The translations under genes and the position numbers were made by a program. 64,000 bases of DNA from assembly GCF_004359215.1 (NCBI RefSeq), contig NC_090614.1, positions 3,480,926-3,544,925 of the forward strand, in the 5' to 3' direction. Of this stretch, positions 1-10,137 are shown one piece after another. The notes below the pieces were generated by a model. That model was not told where the DNA came from and did not search any database. It was given only the letters and a program-made list of their open reading frames with translations. This stretch comes from Bremia lactucae. Its lineage: Eukaryota > Oomycota > Peronosporomycetes > Peronosporales > Peronosporaceae. The first letter of the stretch is position 1; the number at the start of each line of letters is the position of its first letter.

Positions 1-568
1 AACTCGCTAAGAGTCGTATGTGCTGGGCATATGCGTGAACATCACGCTTGCCTTGCTTGAATTTCAGAAGCTCTGAACGAGCTCTGAACTCAGCCCTTGG
101 CGGTTCAAACGTCTGTTTGAGCCGGGCTTTAAAAGCCTCTAGCGACACAAAGGCGTATGAGTCGCACAACTTAAGGCCCAATGCCCAAGTTTTGGCACGT
201 CCTGTCAAATTTGATTGAGCGAATGCGACTTGCATTTGCTCGTCGACGATGTGACGTGCCCTTATGACATCGTCCAACTCGACAAACTATCTCAAGCGGG
301 AGTCTTCTTCGACTCCCCTATACTTAGAGATGTCAATCTTTAAAGTTTCGGGACGACGCATTTGCGTCATCCCAGGTACAGGGGTCTGTACCTGTTGTAA
401 CCTCAACAGTTCTGCCTGTTGAGAGCCTTGCTGATTCAACAAGGCTTCTTTTCCCTTCATCTCGTCAAGTTCAGGTTGTATGAACTTGGCGATGGCTGAA
501 TGGAGGGCATCTCAGTCCAAATTGGACAGCATTGCCAAGATGGCATCGTTTCCTACGGTCAAACTCAT
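1..568 (-). pseudogene. Gypsy gag, N-terminal part, two premature stops
   Basis: Read on the minus strand from an ATG at 568, this is a nearly continuous Ty3/gypsy capsid (gag) sequence that leaves the window at its left edge. It has a Gln/Leu-rich leader followed by a capsid-like part (motifs 'LTGRAKTWALGLKLC' and 'LLKFKQGKRDVHAYAQHIRLL') typical of oomycete gypsy gag. Two in-frame stop codons (TGA near 512, TAG near 295) interrupt it; both could be single-base changes from TGG. It lies directly downstream of the minus-strand LTR at 711-1161 and its primer-binding site, so it is the 5' end of one minus-strand element. Related gag sequence recurs at about 27.6, 47.0 and 50.9 kb. With only two stops it is the best-preserved gag in the window. 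Confidence 0.75.
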
Positions 569-694
569 TCGTTCGACCGCACTCCTTTCTATGTCACTTA
601 GAAAGGAGTAGCTTTCACGCGAAACGTGATGCGTATTCCCACTATCATTTTACATGTCCATGTTAGATTAAGGAAATGATGTCCTTGGACGACT

Positions 695-709
695 ACGAAG
701 TGCTACCAG
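695..709 (-). promoter_or_regulatory. Retrotransposon primer-binding site
   Basis: On the minus strand, TGGTAGCACTTCGTAG follows the LTR end after a 2-nt spacer. The same TGGTAGCACT core with the same 2-nt spacer follows the plus-strand LTR ends at 1329 and 11427. This conserved placement is what identifies it as a tRNA primer-binding site. I did not identify the primer tRNA. Confidence 0.6.
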
Positions 710-710
710 G

Positions 711-1161
711 TGTAACGGGGGACTGTGACTTGTACTGCTTCAGTACAAGTCCACTTCGCACTGCTTCAGTTGCGAGTGGTGCCTTACGTTGCTTCACGTA
801 CACTAGTATGTGCAGAGGAAGACTTCTCTTTAAGGTAACTAGCTTAAAGAGGGTTTAATGAAAACTGTATTAATATAATTAAGTATCTCTTCTATCTATC
901 TTGTAAATGCTAACCACAAAAAAAACAAATACTAAACATGCAATTTAATTCTTATCTTATCTGTATCTTTCTTTTGTTTATCTCTACAGCTGATTAGTCT
1001 GCGGAATAAATAGATAAAATGGTCTATACCTATTTATAGATAAAAGATTTTTGAGCATTACTATATAAAGTTATATCCTCAAAATATTATCTACCGTTTA
1101 GATAATATATTAATTAACAACCTTTAAGTGTTAATTTCATGCAATGATACACCACGTTACA
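711..1161 (-). repeat. LTR, minus orientation (451 bp)
   Basis: The ends are the inverted pair TGTAACGGGG ... CGTTACA. Near the 711 end are the short palindromic motif CTTGTACTGCTTCAGTACAAG and the cassette CTTCACGTACACTAGTA. A near-identical copy in the same orientation is at 51695-52152. The gag on the minus strand at 1-568 follows it, so this is that element's 5' LTR. No target-site duplication is visible (CCAGG before, TAGTG after). It splits an older plus-strand LTR whose U5 resumes at 1162. Confidence 0.75.
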
Positions 1162-1331
1162 TAGTGCGTTGGGTAAGGTTGCTAACGCGCCCACCACAAC
1201 TACCTCACTGCACGCAAGAGAAGCTGGTTAAACCGCTTCGTTGCTGTGCTAGGGTGTGTGTCTAAAGAGAGCATACCCAAATTTGACGTGCCCGCCAACA
1301 GTGGCCGCATTAAGACGTGCCCGCCTGCAGT
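1162..1331 (+). repeat. U5 remnant of a plus-strand gypsy LTR
   Basis: This stretch matches the 3' half of the LTRs at 10850-11427 and 15713-16224 (shared 'GCGCCCACCA', 'TTAAACCGCTTC..TGCTGTGCT', and an ending GCCCGCCTGCA + GT spacer). The primer-binding site TGGTAGCACTTG begins at 1332. The U3/R part was displaced by the minus-strand LTR at 711-1161. Confidence 0.6.
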
Positions 1332-1454
1332 TGGTAGCACTTGAAATCCTTCCCACGACCCGCATATATGCGTGTGTACGTAAGGATGAGCGTCCCACAT
1401 CGATTGTGCTCATTTCTCCCACATCTTCGAACATCATTGGGAGGTGGCGGGCCA

Positions 1455-2240
1455 TATGGCGCAGGAACTTGGTGAACAAGCCCTGGTCAGGCTCCTGAGC
1501 AGTCCTCCTGAGCAACAAGTTGCTCAGTATGAGCAGTTTGAGGCATTTGTGCACGGACAGCGGAGAGCCGTGTCCGAGACCCAGGGCCATGCCGCGGTGG
1601 AGTCCGTCACTTAGACTCAGGATGATCTGATGCATGAGCAGGCTCGGAGCGAGGCTCTCCACAGGACTGTTGAGATGCTCTCTGCCCGGCAGCATCAGCA
1701 TAGGCCCACTCGAATGGACCCGCCCAAGTTCGATGGAACTGCAGCGCACAGGATTGTCCACTGGCTGCTAGCCGCGGAGCAATGCGGTGTCACGCAGCTC
1801 ATCGAGGACGACAGCCGGATGGTGTCGTACGCCATGTCGCACCTGCTCGGTAAGGTCTCGGCGCTTATGGCGGACAAAAAGGCGTTTCCTACTTGGGCGA
1901 TCTTCAAGGAAAAGATTCGCGCCATGTACCAGCCGCCGAACATCGAAGAGTTGCTTCCTTGGAGCGCGACAGGCGAAGCGATCTCTGCAAGAGTATGTGC
2001 GAGAGATGCGCTCGCTGTCGGCGTCCATAACCGTTGGTCCGATTCCGGAGCATATCACGGTGCCCACGTTTATGAACAGACAACGGCATGGCTCATCAGG
2101 CCAGGCACTTTTCAGAAAGGTTTCGTCGACGATGGAAGAGGCAATCCAGGTTGACTTAGTTGAGGAGCAATCCTACAACAGTGCCTCGGCGACAGCTTGG
2201 TATAGCCGTCAGCCTAGAGGTCAGATACCACTCCCATGAG
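1455..2240 (+). pseudogene. Gypsy gag pseudogene
   Basis: An ATG at 1455 opens a gag reading frame ('MAQELGEQALVRLL...'). It has an in-frame stop near 1613 and a frameshift near 1965, after which the capsid continues in another frame ('LQEYVREMRSLSASITVGPIPEHI'). The motif 'RMDPPKFDGTAAHRIVHWL' recurs in the gag at 11.87 kb, so the two belong to one family. The element breaks off at about 2440, where minus-strand integrase sequence of another element begins. Confidence 0.7.
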
Positions 2241-2467
2241 CTCGGGAGGGGCAAAGATTCCCGGCATAGGACTTCCTTCTCAAAAGGCGATGGCGAGAAC
2301 CAGCGTGCATGACGCATGAGTTCTGAATCGAGCACTGAGAGTTAGAGAAATGTAGGAGCGCAGTAGGGGCGGGGTGCCCTACCGACGCCGACTCTGAAGT
2401 TACCTTCAAGTTCAGAGTTGTCGAATAAATGGGTAGCATAGTCCCTGAGGTCCCAAAAATTTGGACC

Positions 2468-3240
2468 TTATCCTTGCTGGTCTATAGCGCACAAGTAAGA
2501 GGCTATGTATGACCAGGTGATGACCCTCCTACTGGATTCGAATGCGTCACAAAATTTTGTAAAACTGACGGCTCTAAGAAAGAGATTGACGAGTGAAAAG
2601 GGGTCCCGATCAGAGACAATCGCCACTGGCAAACCATGTTGGCGAAACACGCGATCAATAAACAGCCTTGCTGTGCCTTCACCATCATTGGTATATTGCA
2701 CAGCCGCTAAGTGAGCCATTTTGCTTAATCGGTCAACAAAGACCACTATGCCGGAGTTACCGGCTGAATCTTTCGTTAGACCGAAAATAAAATTCATAGT
2801 AATGGACTCCCAGCAACCCATGGGGACGGAAAGGCTCGCCAGTGGCGCAGCAGCATGCGCCGAGGGTTCAACCCGTTGGCAAGTTTTGCATGTGCAAACA
2901 TATGTGCTAACCCATTAATAAAGTTTGGGCCACCAATAAATCTGGCTTACAGAGCCGTAGGTCTTTTCTCAATTGAGATGACCACCAAGGACAGTATCAG
3001 GTGCCTCATAGAGAATTCGGTACTTCAAATCCTCATCATGAGGTACAACGACACGCGGAGGGTCCGCGGTGTCTGTGCAATAAAGCAACAGGTCGTAATC
3101 GATAGGGAATCGATGTAACTTTGCACGCAAATGTGCCGGCAATTTAATTTCTGAATTAAAGTTCTTTTGAGCTCGAAGCAAAGCTACTCACTGTTCATAT
3201 TTGGCGTAAGCCGAACGAAATAATTCAGTGATAGGCGACA
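2468..3240 (-). pseudogene. Gypsy integrase remnant
   Basis: On the minus strand the stretch 'MNFIFGLTKDSAGNSGIVVFVDRLSKMAHLAAV' (2821-2720) is the start of a Ty3/gypsy integrase catalytic core, with the first acidic residue in the 'FVDRLSK' motif and 'IVSDRD' further on. Upstream (3181-2969) is the region that normally carries the HHCC zinc domain. Frameshifts and stops break it. It continues the RNase H and RT remnants to its right and is the 3' end of the element whose LTR is at 7632-8084. Confidence 0.7.
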
Positions 3241-3254
3241 GGATAGTCGTTCAA

Positions 3255-3715
3255 TGAAAGGGCTTATAATTAGGCCTGCGTGATAACGCATCGGCCAAAG
3301 CATTCTCCTTGCCATGCTTATACTTCACCTCGAAGTTGTATTCCGCGAAAGTATAGCCCCCGAACCATTCTCTGAGAGAGATGGGGCGACTTAGTCGCCG
3401 TGCGTAATGACGCATGATCAGTATATATCACAAACGGCTTAGAGCCGAGCAGATGAACTCTGAATTTGACGAGAGCATACTTCATAGCAAGAAACTCAAT
3501 GTCATGAACTGGGTAGTTCTTTTTCGCAGGTTTAAGCTGTCTAGATGCGAACGCAATAACACATTTACGCCTATCAGCATCTGTTTGTAACAGAGCACTG
3601 CCAATGGCAAAATCCGATGCGTCAGAGATGAAGCTAAAAGGTAAATTTAGATTCGGCAGTGACAGAACCGGGGGCTATCCTTGACTGCTTGAGAAGCATT
3701 TTGCTTTGTGCTAGT
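3255..3715 (-). pseudogene. Gypsy RNase H remnant
   Basis: Minus-strand translation gives the gypsy RNase H signature: 'DASDFAIGSALLQ' near 3635-3595, 'RKCVIAFASRQLKPAKKNYPVHDIE' near 3560-3495, and 'PFVIYTDHASLR'-like sequence near 3440-3400. The reading frame is interrupted between blocks. It lies between RT and integrase, in the usual gypsy order. Confidence 0.6.
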
Positions 3716-3719
3716 CTAG

Positions 3720-4570
3720 CACCATTCTGTATCCTTTACAAGGAGATTAGATAACGGCCTAGCCATATCAGCGTAATTTTCGCTATATTTGTGTAAATAA
3801 TTGGTAAGACCCAACCACTTACGCAAATCCTATAAATTTTTAGGAACCGGCGGTTCTACTATTGTTTTTACCTTAGTGGGATCCGCTCTAAGGCATTCCT
3901 TACCAATGAAGAACCCTAACAACAGAATTTCTTATGCGCCGAAAATGCATTTAAATGCATTGGCATACAATCTATTTGTGCGCATACACTCGAGCACTGC
4001 TTGCAAATGATCTAATTGATTTGTCATATCCGACGGACCCTGCTCCACACGACTACGGACAAAAATGTCGTCAAAATAAGTCTGTGCATAAGCTCGATGA
4101 GGGCGAAACCTTTGCGTCACTAGACGACTATAAGTTGCCGGGGCGTTGGAAAACCCTTATGGCATAACCAACGACTCCCATCATATACCGCTTGGGGTGC
4201 TAACTGCTGTAAGCGGGATATCGATAGCTCGCAATAGCAGTTAGTAGTTTATCGACTAAGTCCAGTGCACTGTACATTGTACATTCCACCATAGTGTTCT
4301 GAAGAATATCCTTCTAGGAATGGGGGTTTGTGCTGGGATAGTAGCAGCATTAAGCTTATTAAGAGCGTGTACGATGCGCCATTTACAATTTGGTTTTTTT
4401 ACACAAAATGTCGGTGTCGGATGGGGAGATTTGCTCTCTCGTATCATTCTAGCCTCGTGCGAAGCACGGAAGAAATCGTCAATGACGTCACACTGTTCCC
4501 TTGGTAAAGGCACGGTTGTGTGACACAGTATTTAGTTCCCGGAACCAAAGTCAATTACATGACTGACACC
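3720..4570 (-). pseudogene. Gypsy reverse transcriptase remnant
   Basis: Two minus-strand blocks carry the RT fold: 4513-4256 ('MPLPREQCDVIDDFF...', 'KWRIVHALNKLNAATIPAQTPIPR') and 4120-3932. The second contains the catalytic YFDD box at 4078-4067, which is intact, followed by 'LDHLQAVLECMRTNRLYANAFKCIF'. The palm between the two blocks is disrupted by stops and frameshifts. Confidence 0.75.
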
Positions 4571-5084
4571 TCTATCCGGAGGTAAAGCGGATGGTGGACT
4601 ATTACATACCACATCTTAAAATTCCTTAATGAAGGAATAAAAGGGATCCGTACGATATTTATAGATCGATGACCCATTCCGCGCCCTTAGTGCAGCTTTG
4701 TGTCATTAAGAACAGCTTTGAGCTTAACTCGTTGGTCAAATGACCACCATCAAAGATAAGTCGCCAGTCTTTAAAGCTTGACCGCACTCATCAATAGACA
4801 TTTCTCCTAGCTCCTAAAGAGCATGTAACGAAGGGATATCCGCAAGGCTAGCTTCCCCCTCAATGTCACCGGTTACACCATTTACAAGCGTATGCGATTG
4901 CTCGATCGTATCACTTTGTGAGGGTATAGACGCATCGCATCTCCCTGCCTCAAAGTAGAGACAATACGCCTCTTAGAGGCCGGGACATTCACGTCCCCAA
5001 ATTTTCCAGCCTGCATTGGATCTATACCAGAGCTGTTATTTTATTCGGCATCCGACAAGGAGCAAGGTATCTCAACTTCCTTAT

Positions 5085-5414
5085 TCAGCGCCGTTTAAGT
5101 GTCACTTCACCGTCATTAGAAAGATTTGACCCGAAATGCCCTGGCGTACCGCCAATAGTGTCACTACTTAGGCTCAGTATGGTGCCACCTCGGCCGATCA
5201 CACTCGGTGGACTTAGACGTGCCACTCCACGCATCTCAGGGATATTGCACCCTTGACATCCTGGCGAACCGCCAAGACTTTTACTACTGGCACTCAGTAT
5301 GATGCCACCTCGGCCGACCATTCTCGGTGGAGTAAGACGTGCCAATCCACGTATCCCAGGGATATTGCACCCTTGATGATTCGGCCTTAGGCCGACAATG
5401 CTTTCAGCATTCAC
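5085..5414 (-). repeat. Protease-RT linker with 120-bp tandem repeat
   Basis: This part of the minus-strand gypsy element lies between protease and RT. An open stretch of 109 codons consists of two adjacent copies of a 40-residue unit that begins 'GCNIPGIRGLARLTPPRMVG' in one copy and 'GCNIPEMRGVARLSPPSVIG' in the other; partial copies flank them. At DNA level the copies are about 120 bp each (roughly 5160-5282 and 5283-5400). The frame is preserved across both copies, so the duplication arose while the region was coding. Confidence 0.6.
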
Positions 5415-5649
5415 TGAATTGATATTATAACGAGTGTCACTCGACGGAGTACGTGCCGTTCCACTTCTTTCTGCTAAGTTGGGCTCAGAATTATTCTTTT
5501 AACGTTGCAGTTTATGAACTCAGACATTCCAATGTCTAAAACACTGACAGACTCATTCAATGATCCGCGCCAATAGCGCTTTTGCTGCCTAGCAAAGGTG
5601 GGTTCATGACTCTCCAAAACTTTGCTAGGAACATTGCACGTGGCGCCAA

Positions 5650-5870
5650 AGGTCTAGACCCCCAATTGATCCATGGCTCGTGGTGTTCTAGCTAGACCAT
5701 ACCAAGGATGAGATCATATGTCGAATTCAAATAAAGGACGAGACAGCGTTCCATTATGTAAAAGTCCAGAGACTTTATACCTAAGTTCAATGGAACTTTG
5801 GGAACAGTGACTCGAGTCCTAGTCGCTAAGCGACCAGTGGTTGTATCACCTTCATCCGCTTTAAGTGTTA
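5650..5870 (-). pseudogene. Gypsy aspartic protease, C-terminal half
   Basis: The minus strand encodes 'RVTVPKVPLNLGIKSLDFYI', then 'YDLILGM' and 'LEHHEPWINW'. This is the C-terminal half of the retropepsin region in oomycete gypsy elements; the last motif marks its end. The N-terminal half with the catalytic DSGA is missing. The break falls at the tRNA-like repeat that begins at about 5872, so that repeat probably inserted here. Confidence 0.6.
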
Positions 5871-5871
5871 A

Positions 5872-6250
5872 AGATTGATGTGTTCATCGAAAGTGTTGCG
5901 CTTTATGCATATGCGTGCATAAGAGATCGTATGACAAGAATTATACAAAGAATTTGAATGTGGAAAATATCGTGTTGTAGCTCAGTCGGGTAAGGCATGG
6001 CGGTGCATCCCACTGGTCACCGGTTCGATACCCGGCGACGACAAATAGAAAAACCTTCGGGAACTGGTGTTTGGGGTTCACCAGCACTGTACCGCCAGAC
6101 AGTGACGTCCCCCATTTTATGGTAGTCCACATATGTGGGAATGGGGGCGCAGCGAACGATAGGAAAGAATTAACGGTAGGATAAAGCTAGCGGTAGGATA
6201 AAGTTAACGGTAAGATTGAGATAAACTCAGAAATATAACTTACTTTCCAT
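5872..6250 (+). repeat. tRNA-related repeat (SINE candidate), copy 1
   Basis: This 380-bp unit contains the tRNA-like sequence at 5973-6043, a unique 3' body, and a tail of near-tandem 'GGTAGGATAAAGTTAACGGTAAGATT'-type units (about 6174-6222). An inverted copy covers about 17200-17600, including roughly 95 bp on the 5' side of the tRNA-like part. It interrupts the protease region of a gypsy element. The tRNA head plus body plus simple tail fits a tRNA-derived SINE. The shared 5' flank suggests either a longer unit or a duplicated host segment. Confidence 0.6.
5973..6043 (+). other. tRNA-like sequence with A and B boxes (not a functional tRNA)
   Basis: A 71-nt stretch starts TGTTGTAGCTCAGTCGGGTA and ends ...GGTTCGATACCCGGCGACGACA. 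TAGCTCAGTCGG fits an RNA polymerase III A box and GGTTCGATACC a B box. The ends pair as an acceptor stem (TGTTGT with ACGACA, one G-U). The anticodon loop is degenerate, with no U33 in any fold I could draw, and the D stem pairs poorly. I therefore read it as the tRNA-derived head of a retroposon and not as a working tRNA gene. Confidence 0.55.
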
Positions 6251-6509
6251 TTAAAATCTTCCGTAAGCTCATCTTCAAGCTCATAGCGTAACGTATTTCA
6301 ACATTAAGCGCCTTAACGTATTGACTTCCTTCAAGAATTTTGGCGTCGATTATGATTGCAAGACGCTCCTGATTCAATTAAAATTGACCATGGCTTATCA
6401 AAGCCCGTTAGTCGCTTCAGCGACTAGCAAGCCAGGCTTGTATTCTCGCCCCGTGCCATTAAGCACCGAGCTGATTGGGGCTAGGTTTTGATTATTCTCA
6501 CCTTCTAGA

Positions 6510-7330
6510 GGTTCAACAGAGCCTAGGTCTTCCCCAGTAGGGCGCCCTGCACCTGCCGGGTATCGAATTTTTCCCGCACCGTACCAGATCTCTGGTATAG
6601 GTCGGCGTTGGAGCTCTTTTAAACTTTACGCGAATTAAGTAGGGGCAGACCGAACGTAAATGTTTCGTGTTTCCGCACATATAACATCTACGGATGGTCT
6701 CATGCTGTTCCACAGCTTGAAGAGCCTCTTCTCCTTCCTCAACGAGGCTTAAATCCATAGGTCTCGCTTATTTAGCCGGAACCCATGTGCTCGAAGAGCT
6801 TGTTCGGTAAAAAGGCGTGCTAACATGAGCAGACTTAAAGTCGAGCTCGGCGCGTAGCGCGTTGGCAACTGCCTCTTCGAAAATAGCAGAAAGATCGGAA
6901 TAATTCCGTCCGGACAACGTACTTGTTGAGACCTTTCCATAAAGATTGTGACGACAATTGCTTCTTGCACCGGGTCTTGATGCGTAGATGCAATGAGAGT
7001 TCTCAACTCCTAAACAAAGTCACCTAAGGTTCTTTTACCCTGTCGAGTGGCTAGGAGCCGAGCTCGCATGCAAAAAGCCTGATCAGGCAGTGCAAGCATG
7101 CTGGTCATTTGCTGTTTCAGCGAATCCCATGAGGGAAAAGGATCGTTCATGGACGTGCTGCACGATAGTGCCCGCTTTATGGCTCCACCTCCAAGTTTGG
7201 AAATGATTATAGCCACCTTCTGCCGTTCTGTTAAGAACAAGGCGGAATTAATAGATATTTGCACCTGCTTAATCCAAAAAGGGAGATTTTCTCCCTCTTT
7301 TTACACAAATTTCTTCACATTTTACAGCTA
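6510..7330 (-). pseudogene. Gypsy gag with CCHC zinc knuckle
   Basis: Minus-strand blocks at 7264-7010 ('KVAIIISKLGGGAIKRALS', 'SWDSLKQQMTSML') and 7006-6749 are gypsy capsid sequence. The block at 6758-6513 contains a complete CCHC zinc knuckle (C-x2-C-x4-H-x4-C, about 6686-6645) for RNA binding. The three blocks are in different frames, so the gene is dead. It belongs to the element with 5' LTR 7632-8084 and the pol remnants 2468-5870. Confidence 0.7.
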
Positions 7331-7631
7331 GAGGGCGAGCCCTCGGCTCTGATTTAGGTACAGAGATGTGCCGGGATGGCATAGATGCCGCTAGGTGGTC
7401 CTGTACCTGACTGATCAGGGAGGCTTCGTATCACATGAAGGCTTCAAGCCTTGGATGCAGGACCTCTGGTCCCTGGGAGACAACGAAATCTTCATGTACA
7501 AGCCCAAATAACGTTTTGAGCTTGTCATAAGCTGCGCGTTGCGCTTCTGACAGTTCAGGAATTTCTTATATTTTCGCGATGATTTAGTCTTGTAAGGACC
7601 CAGGCGTAGATTGACTACGAGTGCTACCAGG
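7331..7631 (-). other. Gypsy 5' leader and primer-binding site
   Basis: This stretch lies between the minus-strand LTR and gag. TGGTAGCACTC, the primer-binding-site core, lies at about 7619-7630 on the minus strand, 2 nt from the LTR end. The rest is gag leader with no intact reading frame. Confidence 0.5.
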
Positions 7632-8084
7632 TGTAGCGGAGCTACCTCCCTCCTAAAATCAGAGGAAGACTTTTAGACTCAGATAGTCTCTTAGTTCTAT
7701 TGAAGTAATAAATTTTTCAACTCAGGGAGTCTTACAAGCTATAAAAGCTCAATGAATCCTAGTTCAAAGAATTTAGGTTTTTTTTAGCATCAAGTGGCAA
7801 CTAGTGCCCAAGAGGATATACCTTTGAAAGGCTTTTATCTCTTACAGATCAATGCGCAAGCCTTAGGAAGGCACTTAACGCTTTAAGACCAAAAGGGGAA
7901 CTGCACTTTGTTTAATTATTAAAATCTAAAAAAAACTTACCCTAGCTAATTTAAAATAGATTTCGGCCGCCAGATTTATATCTGGCGACGATTACATTTG
8001 TTACCCGTAATAAATGGGATTTAAGGAATTAACAATTTAAAAATTAAATAAAGGGAATTTTATCCATAAAGTAAATGTACCACA
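7632..8084 (-). repeat. Diverged LTR, minus orientation
   Basis: The U5 end is fixed by the primer-binding site next to TGTAGCGGAGC at 7632. The opposite end is placed at the TGTGGTACATTTAC motif (minus strand) at 8084 and is uncertain. The interior is AT-rich and resembles the other LTRs only in the 'CAGAGGAAGACTTTTAGACT' block. It is the 5' LTR of the minus-strand gypsy element. Confidence 0.5.
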
Positions 8085-8546
8085 ACAACGGTTCTCCAAC
8101 CGATGTGTGCCATTACGGAAAGAGTCAATTGTATTGAATATTCCTGACTCAATATAGTCTAATATAAAAATGTGTAAAGTGACTTAATGCTTACCGTCAT
8201 ATTCGCGCGTCCAGGTCGTGTGACAGTTCTCTCAAATTAACTTGTAAGATCATTTTAACAATATTCCTCATGTAGGTAATAATCATTATGCAAAGAGCTA
8301 GCCGTTGCACTCGTGCTCTGTATGGCTCATCCAACCTTCAGTGGTATAAATAGTTGCATCGTAATGTTTATACCACACATCAGCGCAGCCAGCATGACTT
8401 AAAGCCTTTTTCAAGTGAGCGGAAGGTTATGTAGTGATTTTTTTTAAGCTGATATCCTTTCAACATTACTCAATTAGTAAGTAAGTGCGTTTTGGTACAA
8501 AATTTGTTTCAAGTTTTCGTATTTAGCCGACCATTGCCCTTTATTA
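8085..8546. other. Intergenic, 3' side of the ankyrin/TPR gene
   Basis: No reading frame, RNA or clear repeat is seen. The strand near 8547 probably holds the 3' UTR of the minus-strand ankyrin/TPR gene. Confidence 0.5.
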
Positions 8547-10137
8547 TCACGACGTGCCTAGTGTTTGCAGCTTGGTCTGGTGATTCGAGCGACCGCGTTT
8601 AACACATTCCTGGAACCGATGCTTCAGCAGCTTATCATCCGGAGCGAGCTGAATGGCTGCCCACATCGCGCATGCAGCCTCTTCGTACAATCCAAGCGCT
8701 TCAAGGCACTGCCCTTCCCGAAACAATGCCTTGGGCCACTTAGGACGCAGTTTCTTTGACACGCGCACATCATGCAGCGCCCGCTTTGCATCACCCGCAC
8801 TTAAGTACGCAGCACAACGATTGCTATAGAGTACAGGATCAGCAGGTGTAATTGCAATTGCTTCCGAGTAGAGTTCAACAGCTTGATCGTATTGTTTTGC
8901 CAAATAGGCCGTGTTGCCTTCATTCTTGAGGCTCGTCGCTCTGGTTTTCTGCTCTTCAGTCGCTTCGACAGCATCAGGAACAACAATATCACTCTCGTTC
9001 CCAATCTCAGCTAATTGTTTCTGATTCTGCGCTTCTAATTTTTCTTCCGCCGTCTGAGGCGCGTGTGTTTTGAATGTTGCACCAGAATGTTTGTCTTTTT
9101 CCGCTTGATTATAAAAAGCATCTAATTTGCTCTTTTCTTGGGCCATTAATGTATCCATGTCGACGTTTTCAAAACCTTTCGTTATTGGCTGAAGCAAAGT
9201 CATGATCTCGTGATGCCCCATGCCAGCAGCAAGCTGCAATGGCGTTGCACCAGCATTCGAAACCACATTCGCAATTACTTTCGTGTCGTCCAATCTGCAG
9301 TTGAGAAATTCGCGCACGACTTCAGTAAAGCCCGTTTCCGCAGCCATGTGCAACGCCGTGAGGTTCCCTTCGATCGTCACGGCTACATTCGCGTCACTTT
9401 CAAGCAACACTTTTACCACGGCACGCTTATTCATTAAACACGCCAGCATGAGGGGGGTCACTCCACCTGCGTTGGTAATGTCGACTTTAGCGCCGAGACG
9501 CAAGAGCTCTGCCACTGTTTTCTCGCGATTCTCACTAACGGCAAAGTGCAAGGCCGTTCCATTCTTTGTCGACGCATCTAGCTGAGCCTTGTGCTCAACA
9601 AGGAGCTTAACTGTACGAATGGAGCCATTCGCTGCTGCCTCGTGCAATGCCGTCGTGCCGTTCTGCATGGCCGTATTCGGATCGGAAAAGTACGCTAAAA
9701 GAAGTTTTATAGCTGCATATTCATTCTCTTTTACTGCATACAAAAGTGGTGTCGCGCCTTCTTCGTCCACGCACTCGACGCACTTGGGTGCACGGTCTAG
9801 AATAAAGCTAATGACTTTACGACGTCCTTTCGCCGCTGCAAAATGCAGTGCCGTGCGTTTATGAGCGTCTTTAAAATCCACAAGCGCTTCTTTGACGTCA
9901 GTTACACCCATGACCTGTAGCGACTTCAGCGTCTGTTGCAATTGCTCCAGATCACCATCTAAATTACAACCAGACAGAGTGAGTGGATACGAAAAACTTG
10001 TGCCAATAATTACGAGGTGATTAATACGTACTTTCGGCGTTAAATAGAAGGTCACTCACGACTTTCTTTTGCTTTTGAAACTCGGACGCGCCTTCTTCTT
10101 TCTCCTTTGCGAGCTGTTCCGCTGTATTGGCTGCCAT
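8547..10137 (-). CDS. Ankyrin-repeat and TPR co-chaperone-like protein
   Basis: A predicted 505-residue cytosolic adaptor. Exon 1 (10137-10032) starts at an ATG encoding 'MAANTAEQLAKEKEEG'. A 73-nt intron (10031-9959, GTACGT...TTTAG) joins it in frame to exon 2 (9958-8547), creating 'LLFNAENGDLEQL', a normal entry into an ankyrin domain. About seven ankyrin repeats span residues 67-293 ('TALHFAAAKGRRKVISFIL', 'TPLMLACLMNKRAVVKVLL'). Three TPR motifs occupy about 376-495. The TPR part keeps residues of a two-carboxylate clamp that binds Hsp70/Hsp90 tails (K and N in 'KNEGN', N in 'YSNR', K and R in 'KALFREG'). The architecture is common in oomycetes and plants; the client is unknown. The gene is intact although LTRs lie within 500 bp on both sides. 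Confidence 0.9.

Noticed and set aside
5973..6043. Functional tRNA gene
   Set aside because: A and B boxes and an acceptor stem are present, but the anticodon arm and D arm do not fold properly and the sequence is repeated inside a dispersed element.
9220..9585. 121-codon plus-strand frame
   Set aside because: It is the antisense shadow of the ankyrin repeats on the minus strand; the Ala/Ser-rich composition follows from the repeat codons.
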